Shown here: piece by piece, positions 1 through 11,455 of the stretch
How positions within the stretch are numbered: the stretch's first letter is position 1
Layout of the letters: each line of letters opens with the position of its first letter
Source: Echinometra lucunter
Taxonomy: Eukaryota; Echinodermata; Echinoidea; Camarodonta; Echinometridae
Assembly (NCBI GenBank): GCA_029962745.1
Contig: CM057157.1
Span: forward strand, 21,954,916-22,018,915
Reading direction: 5' to 3'
Length of the DNA stretch: 64,000 nucleotides
Notes under the pieces: model-generated
What the model was told of the DNA's origin: nothing
Database searches by the model: none
The model's input: only the letters and a program-made list of their open reading frames with translations
Program-made: the position numbers and the translations under genes

Positions 1-50
1 TGAAGGGGGGGGGGGGAGGGGAAATGCCCCCCCCCCCCCCATGCCCACCC
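1..50. repeat. Poly-G tract followed by poly-C tract
   Basis: A G-run and a C-run are separated by a few bases (gaaatg), so the single strand could fold into a G:C hairpin. It is cut by the window edge. Similar G or C runs recur at many places in this window. Confidence 0.6.
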
Positions 51-100
51 TTGGTGCCGCCACTGATTCTATCACTTACTGTCTATTCACAGATAAATAA

Positions 101-737
101 GTCACCAGCCCATTCACTGCTGTTTATTTCGTCAGTGCTGGTCACAGCTGGTGACTTCTTTCCACTTTCATAACTCTACTAACAGACGTCGAGACTTTTG
201 AGCGCACATGCGAGAAGAGAAGTGACTTATTTCACATCAAGGCCGATGTTTTTTTTCACTTCTTTATTTTGATAACTTAGAACTTACCCAAAACGATGAT
301 TTATTGGCCTTTATTGTGAAATACATCACCTCTCTTCTCGCATGAGCGCTCGCATTGCACATGTACAAAGTTTATGTGTATGTTTATTTAATTTCCAGGA
401 TGTATAATGACATGACAAACAAATTTCAAAGGAAACTAACAGCATACATTATAACATAAGCAACAACCAATGCCTAGGGATTACCTGAAAGAAATTATAA
501 TTTATGTCTGAAGGCTCCCCTCGTTGGCTGTTGTTAAACAAATTGATACAAAGAAGATCTGCAGCGAGTAGGTGACAGAAGTAAAGGGATAAGAAATCTC
601 AATGGAAAACAGTAAAATCAGAATGAAAATAGGAGGGCAAAAAGTTGCATATCCATGCTGCATATTAAAAAAAAAATGAGAGTGGAAAGAAGTCACCAGC
701 AATGATGAAATAAATGGCAGTGAATGGGCTGGTGAAG
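101..737. mobile_element. Fold-back (palindromic) element
   Basis: The outer arms at 101-175 and about 674-737 are inverted copies: gtcaccagcccattcactgc at 101-120 returns in reverse complement at 718-737, and the match continues inward with a few changes and a short insertion in the left arm. A second inverted pair lies inside (about 199-250 against 303-353, both with gcgagaagaga). No open frame of note is present. This fits a non-autonomous fold-back or MITE-type DNA element. No target-site duplication was confirmed. Confidence 0.6.
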
Positions 738-982
738 TATTTCACGATAATGCCGATTTATCACTTCATCTATACTTCCAAGGGTATTTTGTTCTCTCCG
801 CCAAAGGTCAACCGGAAGTTCGAGATCTCGCATATACAGTCTAGATCTATATAGATCTATGCAAATGCAAGTGCCGATTACTTTCCCATATTCCGAATGG
901 GTTCGCCAAAATTTTCTGTGCGTCCTTGTCTGACGCCACTGGTTAGATCATGATTGAAATGATCTGAGGTCAGCCAAATTGC

Positions 983-1019
<37 letters not shown>

Positions 1020-1560
1020 CAGTATATAATACGTGATGGGTATTTTGGAGAAGACCCTCATTTTTACACTCAAATTTCCGTTCCACCAAAATATAGCATT
1101 TTCTTCCTATTGACAAAATGAACAAAGAAAACCGTTCTAAAGCATACCATTTTCTTCTTATCGAGAAAAAACAAGAAAGTAATCCATTTCAAATATTTGT
1201 TTTGCTGTTCCGTTTCGCATTAATCCGTTACAGTGGGCTTCATTTTGGTGAAAATTGGCGAATGCGAACTGTTCCAAAGACCCCGTTTTCACATTGTAGT
1301 TCCGAAACCTGTTCCAAAGACCCTCCTTTCCCCAATAAGCCTGCTGCAAAGCCCCCATTGTTGTGTTTTTTGTGATGTTATCGCACAGCTACGCGCATGC
1401 ACAAACATTGTTCAGCATTTCAAAAAAAAAAAAAAAAAAAAACGAAGGCTGTACATATGCTCCATATGATTTAATGAAGTTGTTGTTAGACCCAAGTCAA
1501 CGATGCTTTAGAGCCTAACGTGTTGGACTGTATTGAACATGAAAGTTTGCCATTGCAACA
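738..1560. other. Non-coding stretch with a long poly-G tract
   Basis: A G-run of about 30 bases lies at about 984-1015 and a poly-A run at about 1421-1442. The short frames here show no recognisable domain or codon bias. No gene is supported. Confidence 0.5.
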
Positions 1561-1599
1561 AAGTGACATTGTTAACGTACAATATTTCATTCTGTTTCA

Positions 1600-2640
1600 G
1601 CAGAAACTTTTTTGTGTAGAAATAGAAGAGGTGAAGTCAGAGTTAAGGGAGAATAGAAAGTTGCTGAGAGTCATTCTAGAGAGGCTGGAATACAATGGTG
1701 CAATGGAAGATGCCCAAGTACATCATAGGGCTCCCTGACAACAAGCCAGCTCTTCCTTTCAATATTAAAGCAAGAGCTCTTAGAAGAGCCGGACAGAGGC
1801 CTTCAGCATATTCCTGAGAAGAGGAAACAGTTAGTATCATGTTTTAATGAAATTTTAAAAAAAATCATACAAACTAATAACCCTGTTTTATTTCTGGAAA
1901 AATGAAAAGGGCATATTCCTTGCCCAATTACCTTCATGTACATAAGTGCAGAACCATCATTCATGCATTCTGACCAGGGCAAAATGCAAAGTGCAATATC
2001 TCACCCTTGTGCACAAACCTGCATGTTTTGTTTTGCAAACTTTCATGGTGCAGCAAATGATTATGAAGTATTAAGTATGAAAAAGTCTCCTTTTTCTGAT
2101 TAGAGGTTGAGAATATGTATTGTTCATGAGGCAGTCCCCGTAGATAGGGCACCCTAACAAAGAATTGAGATAGTGAGAAAGTAGTAAATAAACAGTTAAA
2201 ATTGCACAAAGAAAGTGAAGGAATGTTGGTAACAATTTGATATAACAATAGCTGAAATACTGGTATCCGAAAGTATGTTACCTAGAAGGAATGTTTATTC
2301 TTTTAGTGAGTCATAAGTAAAAGTAATATGTGCCTTAATTTTATTTATGAAACCAAATTAAAGGGCTCTAAATATTAAGTAATTTTTGCTGTATTTCTAC
2401 TTCCATTCATAATAAATGATGTGAATGTCATGTTGAAAGCACTAATGACTGGTCCCTTTCACATGACAGTGTAACAAACTTTGATTCCTTGCTTTCTCTC
2501 CTACACATAGGTGAGTCACTTCAGGAGGATGTGCAGACACTGTGGCGGAAGTAACCCAGATAATGAAGAACCTGATGGAGCCTGATTGGCAGTCAGATAC
2601 AACTGGAAGAGGCAGAGGGGTACAAACAGGAGCTTTTCTT
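1600..2640 (+). pseudogene. DUF4806-like gene relic, frameshifted, two exons
   Basis: After a pyrimidine tract and acceptor (tctgtttcag, about 1591-1600), 1601-1738 reads as a charged helical segment containing EIEEVKSELRENRKLL, which could form a short coiled coil. After a frame change the next stretch contains GLPDNKPALPFNI, and after another PEKRKQLVSCFNEILKK. A separate piece at about 2512-2640 follows an ag acceptor and reads GESLQEDVQTLW, then, after indels, a segment containing MKNLMEPDWQ. The order (LP motif, acidic helix ending in KRKQLV, then a GG.SL....R.IL-like helix and a W-containing end) resembles the DUF4806 domain of invertebrate proteins, often preceded by a coiled coil. The frames do not join without several shifts and no clean donor is visible after the first exon, so this is called a relic. 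The domain match is from memory of the family pattern and is moderate at best. Confidence 0.4.
1880..2510. other. Probable intron or decayed spacer of the DUF4806-like relic
   Basis: AT-rich sequence between the two coding-like pieces, ending in an acceptor-like tag at about 2510. No frame of note. Confidence 0.3.
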
Positions 2641-2995
2641 CTTTAAAGTTCATTACTGATAGGTAAGGATCCTTTTCTTACTGAGATACGACTAGTGAGT
2701 GTGTTCTTTCTATTGGCTTCTTAATGTTAGCAGTTTGCTCATCTTGACCTCACACTATATTTTTTGAAATTATTCTTTTAGATAAAAGTAAGTTGATGGA
2801 TGTCCAGTAGACCTGTCAGTATTCTATTACAAGGATTATAATACATGTAGTGAAATCGATAAAGCTCAATCATATTAGGTACTATATAAATTGAAATTGC
2901 ATGTATAATTACATGGATGTGGATATGTCGTTTTCAAGGTAAAATGTGATCTAGCCAATATGAGTAAAGTTTCAATTATTAGTACATGCTCTTAT

Positions 2996-3000
<5 letters not shown>
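2641..3000. other. Unannotated AT-rich stretch
   Basis: Nothing recognisable was seen: no sustained frame, repeat or RNA motif. Confidence 0.4.

Positions 3001-3033
<33 letters not shown>
2998..3033. repeat. (TA)n microsatellite
   Basis: About 17 uninterrupted TA units. Confidence 0.9.
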
Positions 3034-3036
<3 letters not shown>

Positions 3037-3045
3037 ATATAGTAT

Positions 3046-3121
3046 TTCTGTAAAGCGCTGAGACACATCTCAGAGAAATGTACTAGGCGCTATATAAATG
3101 GAGAATATTATTATTATTATA
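3046..3121 (+). mobile_element. SINE 3' tail fragment
   Basis: The stretch runs from taaagcgctgagacac to aggcgctatataaat and ends in (ATT)n. It matches the last ~75 bases of the full SINE at 61751-62119, so it is a 5'-truncated copy. The tRNA-like head is absent. Confidence 0.75.
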
Positions 3122-4069
3122 TCCATTAAACATTATTGTTCTGACAGATGCAGTGATCGAGGGTGAGTGTCTCTTGCACATCCGTTAAAGATGTTGAGGG
3201 GTCATCAAGCACTACCTCAAGTATGTGTACGTACCAACGGATGTCACAGAAAGGTCAAGCGGAACTTACAGTCCTTAGAAACTTTTCAAGAATCTCAATA
3301 GATTTTTTTTGAACTAACTTTAGGACGTCCTGCAGTATGGCAAACTATATGATTGACATACTAAAATCCCTTTAGTGACTATAGGACATCTATGTACACA
3401 TGTAAGTTGCATGCATTTTCATGTCGTTTCTCTTATACGTGTATGTGCTGATTATCATTCCCCCACCAAATCAGTGCTCAACTTCAGCATACACAATGGT
3501 CTTGCTATGTAGATGTGCAATATACCCTTGTTAATGTATTGAAACTGTGTTGCCATGGTAATTGCATATTATTGTGATAAGTCATGGAAAATGTACAGAT
3601 CAAACTACGTCCTCATTTTCCTGGCAATGATGTTGAAATTTAGCACAGATATTGTTCTTGGGATGATATGAAAGACAGATTTTAAATGTGTCAGAAACAT
3701 ATGTATATAAAATAAACGTATATTATTTCAATAAATTTGGAAAATCTTGTGGATGCAAATACTTCCTCAAATGCAGTGCTCATGAAATTGGCACATTACT
3801 TTACTGCCTGCTAGCCTTCTGGCACAAATGGGGCAGCAACGAAGAATCTCCAATCCACTCTGTTTGGGGCTACATGTAGTTAACATTTACTATTGAACCC
3901 TGTCATTTGCTTCATTTTCTCTTGTGCAAATAGTCCAACACTGAACAGGGTAAAGATTTTCTTTTTCTAAATGCAAATATGATATCGATGTATTCATTTT
4001 ATACTTGTTATTCAAAATCATATTTGTATTTGTCTGTGCTATCCTAACTTTTCCAAAATGATATTTTTG
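3122..4069. other. Unannotated stretch
   Basis: No gene is supported. The frame at 3688-3879 (63 codons) has no recognisable motif. From about 3957 a segment (atgatatcgatgtattcatt) recurs in diverged form at about 4176. Confidence 0.4.
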
Positions 4070-5070
4070 GTTATTTCAGCAAGGTGCTCTTGTTCTTTAT
4101 TGTATTTTTGATTCTCATCTAGATAAATTCCATGATTGCAGAATCAGCCCAAATGGGTAAACATTTTTTTTCAAGATACAAATATGATATTGATGTATTT
4201 ATTATGCCTCCGCCCATTTGTCTGTCCGCCCTGTTTTCGTTATAACTCAAGAACCATGCGGCAGATTAACTTGAAACTTGGCTCATGTATGCAGCCATAT
4301 GAGAGGGACAATTAGATCTTGGGGTCACGAGGTCCATGTTCAAAGGTCATAGGGGTTATATGCAGGACTGTGGCTCATTCTCACGATAACTTAAAAGCCA
4401 TTCAACAGATTAACTTCACACTTGGGTGATGTATGGATACAGGGAGAGAAAATGATCTCAAAGATTTAGAGGTAAAAGGTCATAGAGTTTTTATGTACAT
4501 AGAAATGGTTCATTCTTGCAATAATTCAACCATTTGATGGATAAACTTGGCTTATGTACATGTATGCATATGGTTGGGACAATGATCTCATTACATTTTG
4601 GGGTCTCAATGGTTAAAGTTGAAAGGTCATAGAGGTCTTTATGTAAATAGAAATGGTTTGTTCTCACAATAACTGCACATCCATTTGACGTGTGAACTTC
4701 AAATGTGGCTCATGATGCATATGGGAGGGACAATGATCTGATAAGATTTAGGGTGTAAAGTTCAAAGGTTATAGAGGTCATATACATGAAGTTTGCTTGT
4801 TCTTGCGATAAATTATGAACTCTGTGCTGTTAAACATAAACTTAGCTCATTTATGCATATTGGAGGGACAGTGGTCTGTGTAGATTAGGGAATCGCAAGG
4901 TCAGAGGTGTCATTGTTTGTATACATGAAAATGAAAATAACATAAATGTGCCATATCATTTTCAATATGGCAATGGCATAGGCATAAATTTCGATGTGGT
5001 TGAGGATTCATATACTTTGTGTTATCTAAGCCAGGTGCTCTTGTTCTTTATTGTATTTCTAAATTCTAAT
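4070..5070. repeat. Tandem array between ~45-bp direct repeats
   Basis: A sequence containing aggtgctcttgttctttatt occurs at about 4084 and again at about 5034, with a weaker third version near 5176. The array at 4236-4935 lies between the first two. This could be target duplication plus decay or an older duplication. No terminal inverted repeat was found. Confidence 0.5.
4236..4935 (+). repeat. Degenerate ~140-bp minisatellite, five units
   Basis: Units begin near 4240, 4380, 4512, 4661 and 4800 with a 'tctcacgataact'-like word. Each continues through 'aacttggctcatg' and 'gggacaatgatct', and ends in a word like aaaggtcatagaggt. The period varies between about 132 and 149 bp. Most units carry AAAGGTCA or a one-base variant, which is a nuclear-receptor half-site-like word; any regulatory role is inference. 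Confidence 0.7.
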
Positions 5071-5669
5071 TTCTGTAGATTCGAATAATATACTGATGTC
5101 TATCTTTTTCAATTTTGCTCATAATCATAATGTGTGTGTGATAAACCTTGTCAATGCAATTTGTTATACTCAAGTCAGGTGTTTGTGTTATTTATTATAT
5201 TCTTAGTTCTGATTGAGTTTATCCTCTTAGTCTTTCCATTTTTTATAGACAGACCAAAAATTTGTAATACATTTCCTTCTCTATGTACCTTCACTTTTTG
5301 AAGTGTAGAAGAATGTTTTATAATTGAGGAAAGACACATGTACTAAGTTTTGAAAATGCAATTCTGTGCAATGTTTCTGTCAGATTCATTAAATATTCTT
5401 TTTGTCTTGGCATTTGAAAATAATTTTTAACAGGTTTTTGTTTCTGTATTTGATGGCATTGTACGATTGCTCTTATATACATGAAACTGTATGTGCCTAA
5501 AATGACAAGTGAGGAGTAAAACATCACATCTAAAGTATGTCTTTACAACGTCTTGTACTATCATGAAAGGGAGAGACAACCCTAGAAGTTTTACTGTTTC
5601 AATAAAAGGAGATGAATTTGAACTGCACTTTAAAAACAAAATGAGCAAAATCAGTTAAAGAAAACAGAA

Positions 5670-6160
5670 TGTTATTTACTTATGTCTTAAAGATGTTAGT
5701 TTGCACCTGCCCAAGAAGTAAAATAAGATGTATTTTGACGTCACTTAAACTCATTTACATTTTCTAATAAATTACTATCGCCTCAGCAAATTGGCAACAC
5801 TGATGCAAATTTACTTTGTACGTGAAATGTCACATTCTCTTAATTTTTTGGAAGTTACATATTTTCTCTTCCCATACTCAATTTAGGTCCTATGTTATGT
5901 AAAGAGCAATTCTTCTGCACATACATTAACTGTGGGGGTTAGAAAATGTGTATCTTCCAAAAGTAATTGAGAAAATGTGAAATTTCATGTACAGAGTGAA
6001 TGGTAAAGCTACTCGTGTATGATGTCATCAGTGTTGCCAATTTGTAGAGCCAAGAGTAATTTACTAAAAAATGTAAATGAGTGTAAGTGACGTCAAAATA
6101 CGACGTCTTATTTTACGTCTTGTGCAGGTGCAAACTGACGTCTTTAAGACATAAGTAAAT
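5670..6160. mobile_element. Long fold-back element with ~200-bp arms
   Basis: The left arm (about 5670-5880) and right arm (about 5945-6160) are diverged inverted copies. The left has 'tgtcttaaagatgttagtttgcacctg'-type sequence and the right has caggtgcaaactgacgtctt. Both pass through a TGACGTCA-type site and a 'ttggcaacactgatg' / 'catcagtgttgccaa' pair. No coding potential is seen. The right arm runs into the TGACGT-rich array, so the element may be derived from that repeat. Confidence 0.65.
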
Positions 6161-6610
6161 GACGTAAAAAAGATGTAAGACATGACGTGAAAAGACGTAA
6201 AAATGACGTGATTTTTACCGGTCTGAGAGCTCCAAGGACGTCTTAAAGACGTCTCCTTTTTACCAATAAGACGTAGAAATTACGTCAAAATATGACGTTA
6301 CTATGACGTCTTCCACTGTTGCAAATTGACATCTTTAAGACGTAAATCAATGACGTAAAAAAGACGTGAGATAAGTCGTAAAAAGACGGGAAAATGACGT
6401 GAATTTTACCAGTTTGAGGGCTTCTGCTTTGGTCTTCAATACGTCTCAAAGACGTCTTATTTCACTCAATACGACGTTAAAATGACGTCAGAATATGACG
6501 TCTTATTTGACGACTTGTGCTGGTGCAAAGTTTCGTCTTAAAGACGTGGTAATAAGACGTAAATAAGACGTACGGCACGACATAAATAAGACGTAAATAT
6601 GACGTATTTT
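6080..6610 (+). repeat. TGACGT-dense tandem repeat, ~200-bp unit
   Basis: Units start near 6121, 6313 and 6516 with 'gtgcaggtgcaaactgacgt'-like sequence. Each contains many TGACGT, GACGTC and AAGACGT words, spaced about 10-20 bases apart. About 2.4 units are present. TGACGT is the half-site of CRE/ATF-type elements. Whether this is functional or just repeat composition cannot be decided here. Confidence 0.75.
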
Positions 6611-7397
6611 CTACCAGTCTCTGCTATCAGGGTCGAGGGTATTTGAACAGGAATCCTCTTCAAGGGAAATTTTTGTTATTATATTCTTCCAAAATGGCGC
6701 AAAAATATTAAGAAATCTCACAGAATAATTTTTTTCACTTTTCCCATTTCTCAGCTTCTCTTCAGTCGTGTTAACGATATTCACTCCATTCATTTCATTC
6801 AAGTTAGGTGGCCTCATTGCTGTTGCTAAAACTGAAAGTCAGATGGACTGTACCACATATTACGACAAAATTATTTATGTGTGGCAAAACATTCCCAGCA
6901 TACATTACTTTAGACATTCCATTGTTAACGGGAAATGCCATTTCCGGAATGTCAACTTGGAGTGCATCTTGCATGAAGAAAACGTTGAAATATTGTAAAG
7001 CGATAGAGTAGTTTTTTATATTCCTTTTCATGCACAAAGGCTTTAAAATCGGACTTAAGGAAACTGGGGGGGGGGGGGGATATAAATGTCATGCAAAATA
7101 TGCATGCATAAAATGTCCAAGCAAAAGCTGCCAATTTGGACAATATTGGGCCACGAATTCCAAACAGATTAGTCATACAACTTCGTTTTGCTACCCAAGG
7201 TAGCACTTTCAAGCGAAGGGAGATTATTCGCATTTTACATTTGGCCATGCATGTTGATAAGTAAAACTGTTTTGGAAGTTACACCATTAATCTGCACAAT
7301 GGACGCCTTACACCCCTACATATAATCTAAAATTAGTCGGCCATTGAAATGCATACGGATTACTACTGCAGCTCCAAGGGTCACGGAAGAGTAATAT
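6611..7397. other. Non-coding stretch with a poly-G tract
   Basis: A G-run lies at about 7067-7079. Frames on both strands (6768-7037) overlap each other and carry no recognisable domain. Confidence 0.4.
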
Positions 7398-8130
7398 ACA
7401 TGCAACCACAATTCGAATTAGAAGTCGTGACTCCATTATCGGTACATTATGTAGTTCAAATAGTTACACAAATGAAATACCCAGGGATTTTAATAAACAC
7501 ATTAAATGGAGCAAACAGGTAGATAGGGTTAAACAATTACGTAGTGAAAAACCATTTTAACAGAAAATAACAGGTCCATTTACTAGTATACCAATGCAAA
7601 CGACATTAATCTCCTGTCAGAGTATTATGAAAAACAAACTTGATTATTGTGTCGTAATTTTAGGGAAACACACCGACCGTCACCAAAAATGCATAATAGA
7701 GTGCTGCGTGCCTGCGTTGCACATATATACAATGGACTATTGCTTAGAATTTTTGTTTTTCAAGTTATATGCAACCACGATTCGAATTATATGTCGTTGC
7801 TCCTTTATCGGTACATCTGTTATTCAAATAGTTACATCAATGAAATACTTGGGGATCTTAATTGATAAACACAGTAACTGGAACAAACAGGTAGTTAGGG
7901 TTAAACAATATAAAGCGAACAGCTGTTTGAACAGAAATTAATAGGACCATTTACTACTATTAAAAAGCAAACGGTATTAGTTTTCTGTCAGAGTATCATG
8001 AAAAAAAGCTTAACTATTCTGTCTTGATTTTAGGAGAACACTGGAAACGTATTCATCGACCGTCGCCAAAAAGCAAATTGGGATGCTACGTGCCTGCGTT
8101 GGGCATATGTATATTGGATTATTCCAACCG
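7398..8130 (+). pseudogene. LINE reverse-transcriptase C-terminal fragment, duplicated and decayed
   Basis: The frame at 7594-7941 contains SIMKNKLDYCVVILGKH and then MKYLGILIDKHSNWNKQV. The second is the well-known post-palm motif of CR1/L2/Jockey-type LINE reverse transcriptases (YLG..ID....W..H/Q). The same region occurs twice: 7398-7760 and 7768-8130 share, in order, a 'gcaaccacaattcgaatt' word, the YLGI segment (KYPGI in the first copy) and a 'ctgtcagagtat.atgaaaaa' word. The offset is about 370 bp. Both copies carry stops and shifts. The catalytic YADD region is not present. The LINE 3' coding end may continue at 8527-8800. Confidence 0.65.
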
Positions 8131-8460
8131 CTCATAAGTTCCAAATCAATTTGAAGTATGAAAACCTACACTGATTGGCTCATGTATCAACTTGTATAAC
8201 TTCATACCTGCTATCACATTTATCCTTTTCATGTATGATTATACTTTAGCATGTCCAAAAATTTGATCCAGTTGGAAATGAATATGAGGCTACAACTTTT
8301 TAAAATGGTATGCGGTGTCTTGCAGGATACTGTTTGCATTATGAAAGAATGGTTGCGAGACTATATGGACATTGCTGGGGTTTTTTGCGACCGAAAAAAC
8401 GACTAAGGATTGCTCAGAATGATTGCTTTAAAAATAAAACACTTGAACAGAGGCGAACAA
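8131..8460. other. Unannotated stretch between LINE fragments
   Basis: The frame at 8310-8501 (63 codons, basic) has no recognised motif. It lies between two LINE-derived segments and may be decayed LINE sequence. Confidence 0.35.
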
Positions 8461-8526
8461 TCTCTATACAATTAGAAAATTTTCATAGTACCTACAAGTA
8501 ACCCAAGACACTTAAATTTCAAAATC

Positions 8527-8800
8527 AAATTGCCACTGGTTAAAATCAACTATAAAAAGCGAAGTTTACAATGTAGAGGCAGAGGCGCAAATGATGCCAT
8601 CAGTGGTAACTTCCATGGAAACACTGAATTTGGTTGGCTGTAGAGCAACGTTAGCATGGTAGTTATTGCAGAGTTGCCATTAATGGTAAGAGTTTTATGC
8701 AACGGGGCTCTGGTAGAGGTACGAGTTTCCCAATGACATAAAAGCCTAGAGCCTTTACAACTTCAGACTGAAATGTATACATGAAGTAGTAGCTGCAAAG
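8527..8800 (+). pseudogene. CR1/L2-like LINE ORF2 C-terminus, copy 1, decayed
   Basis: The sequence reads LPLVKINYKKRSLQCRGRGA, then a degraded MITE, then (after a shift) FPNDIKA and SLYNFRLKCIHE. The pattern 'NYGKRS..YRGAKIWN.LP..IK...S...FK..LK' is the typical C-terminus of CR1/L2-type LINE reverse transcriptases. Stops and an internal deletion in the MITE show that it is dead. The intact-frame sister is at 14798-15090. Confidence 0.6.
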
Positions 8801-9437
8801 TTTTGTTACCATCTTTCCGTTCATCTTTATCAGTTTATCTCCTTACTGGAGCCTCTCTTTATTCTCTTTCCGTTTCACCTTTCGCCTTCTCTCTCCTGCC
8901 TTTTTCAGCATAAAACCTCTCAAAGCACATCCCCCTTCCGTATTTGTTTTGTTTTTGATTGATATTTAAAGTCTTTTATATTGTAAACATATTCCATTTT
9001 ACTCGTTGTCCTGCATCATCGATTCAAGACAAGATTATTTTCCGTCTCTGGTAGCATTATAGATGACATGAGAGATAGAAACTGATAATTGCAAAAGGAG
9101 GGTACTGATCGAGGCTGCCAACAGACTTAGGAATTCATAGTGCAGCATGTTTGGTTATTTGCTAAGACCTGCTTCAATTTTTTTTTTGGTTATAGAATAG
9201 CATTTCGACAATATTTCTTTTATTATTAGAGTGTTGCGACAGAATGAAAACTAGACTTCGTGATCCTCGTGATATTGAGATTTTACATTCAAGAGTAAGT
9301 TTAAACGCACAGTCCAGTTCCATCCTTAATTAAGATTACAATCATTTTATCTCCTCATAATCATTCAAATGTATAAAATGTGATGGGTACGCCTGAACAT
9401 ACAAACTAACACAATGAATACAAAAAGGGAAAGAGAA

Positions 9438-9439
9438 GA

Positions 9440-9472
<33 letters not shown>
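9438..9472. repeat. (GA)n microsatellite
   Basis: About 17 GA units; not present in the sister copy at the matching place. Confidence 0.85.
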
Positions 9473-9478
<6 letters not shown>

Positions 9479-9479
9479 G

Positions 9480-10000
9480 CTAAAAGATGAAAAGCAGAAA
9501 TCAAATAACACACATAGTGTGTCATACACCTACATACAAAATACAACTATAAATAACATGAATAATACATGTATGTGCTACAAATTATACTGCAAAATAA
9601 TTGCTTTCTTTAAAGACCGAGTGAATGTCGATAGTGAGGGCACAATTTTTGAGCATCATTTAAATTGTTCCAAAGCTTTGGACCGGAATAATGCTATGTT
9701 GAAACGAGACAGTTCTATGCGAATGTTTTATCACAGACCTTGTGGAATAGTTATGTATGATAAAATTAAAATCGAACAAATTGCAAAATTGCTCGGGGTG
9801 GAGATACACTCTAATACATGAAAACATATTGTTGGAAAGCGACAATATCTTCAAATTTGAAGAGTTTCAATTCCTGGAATAAACTACTAGTGTGAGTTCT
9901 AGGTGGAACATTGCATATAGTTCTTATAATCTTCTTTTGTAGTGTAAATAGTTTATTTATATTAGATGGATGTGTTTCCCCAAACTAGAGCGCAATATGA
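9480..10000. other. Copy-1-specific stretch
   Basis: This part of copy 1 has no counterpart in copy 2. The frame at 9519-9821 (100 codons) contains AKLLGVEIHSNT but matches no family I recognise, and the opposite strand is also partly open. It is probably repeat-derived. Confidence 0.35.
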
Positions 10001-10004
10001 TAAG

Positions 10005-10080
10005 TAATAATAATTATACCTTATTTATATAGCGCATATCACAAATATGTCTCTATGCGTTGCAATAGGAAGAGAAGAGG
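10005..10080 (-). mobile_element. SINE tail fragment, antisense
   Basis: On the minus strand this reads '..gagacatatttgtgatatgcgctatataaataagg' followed by an ATT-rich end, the same tail type as the SINE at 61751. The sister copy is at 16136-16205. Confidence 0.6.
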
Positions 10081-10182
10081 AGAAATATAACTTACTGGTT
10101 TCGTCGAAGAAGTATAATAAAATTAAACGATATACTTGCAAATTGCTATTATATAGAACCATAGTCTGCACTTTATACACCG

Positions 10183-10545
10183 TCTAGGTCCATGTGGAAG
10201 CGAATAGCAAAAGCCATGAAATTACGTTTCGTAGCGAAAGGTTGTACAAACATTTCTTGCCTTGACCCAGACAAAGTTGCTCAAGTAGCAGAAGAAGGAT
10301 AACTCCACAAAACAATCTCATTTTCATCATGACAGAGAAACGATCATGAAATACGACAAGCTAGACGATAACAGGCAGCCAGTTGGGGCGTATATCAGCG
10401 AAAAAGGAAACTGTTCAGGCGTGTAAACGAAGAACTCAAAATGAAGGGCTTAGATATTAAAAATGAAATCCGCAGAGTGTGAATCCATAAAAACTGGGTT
10501 GGGCAAGTACATGATTTAAATTTGCTAAATTCCATCGTGGTAGGG
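10183..10545. repeat. Dispersed repeat, three copies in window
   Basis: The segment with gaaactgttcaggcgtgtaa and 'gggcttagatatt' occurs here, at about 16310-16722, and in shorter form at about 21690-21780. No frame is conserved between the copies. The third copy lies outside the 5.3-kb duplication, so this is a dispersed element. Confidence 0.6.
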
Positions 10546-11004
10546 TGCCAGCGCCAAACACAATAATGCCTTCATATGAACGTATTTTATATTTTGCTTT
10601 ACAGAAAATACTGTTTTGATGGGTATTGCCTCATTGTGAAAAAACAACAACTGAGCAACTGAACACTGCTTGTATATCTGAAATTTTTGAAATCTTAATT
10701 CGACCATAAAACCCATATAATGTGCTATTCTGAAAACAAAAAGAAAAGAAAAGAAAAAAGAAGACAAAGTGAAAGAAAAGGGTACGAATTTAGGGGGTGA
10801 TGCAGTAGCTCCCTGTTCCCCTTTTGGCTGCCCCATCACATGACGAAAACATGAATTATGAAAACATCACGGTGCACCAGAATTGAAAAGAATCCGTGAC
10901 CCTGACAGTTTTCGGGGTGAATACAATGCATGATTGATAGTATTCATCACGTACCAAAACCGACCACGCACTAGTACTGCAGCTCTGTTTGGAGCATAAT
11001 ATCT

Positions 11005-11177
11005 TGATATCAAAATGTAGGCTACCGTTGCCCATAGTTATAGGAGATACGTAGAGAGCTGCAACTTCAACTTCGTCGCTAAAAGATCATTGTTCCATGA
11101 TGTGGTGAATTCACTGTTGGGTAGCATGGTAGCGTTAACCACCAGTTGCGCTGTTTTCGGGGCAGGATGGGGTTTGA

Positions 11178-11210
<33 letters not shown>

Positions 11211-11455
11211 CTACTAGTAGGCCTACTGCAGCTATGTTTTGAGCTTTTATGTTGGTATCAAAATGTAGGCTACCGTTGCCCATAGTTATCGGAGATACGT
11301 AGAGAGCTGCAACTTGAACTTCGTCGCTAATACATCATTGTTCCATAATGTGATGAATTCACTGTTAGGTAGCGTGCGATATAGCATTAACCACCAGTTG
11401 CGCTGTTTTCGGGGCAGGATGGGGTTTGACGGGGGGGGGGGGGGGGGGATGGGGG
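11005..11455 (+). repeat. Tandem pair of ~247-bp units ending in poly-G
   Basis: The word atcaaaatgtaggctaccgt occurs at about 11010 and 11257. Each unit runs through 'ggagatacgtagagagctgcaact' type sequence to 'ggggcaggatggggtttgacg' and then a long G-run (about 32 and 18 bases). A related single unit ending in a G-run is at about 17765-17968. Confidence 0.8.

Noticed and set aside
9519..9854. Overlapping frames of 100 and 64 codons on opposite strands as a gene
   Set aside because: No motif, no splice context, absent from the sister block, and AT-rich composition makes chance frames likely.
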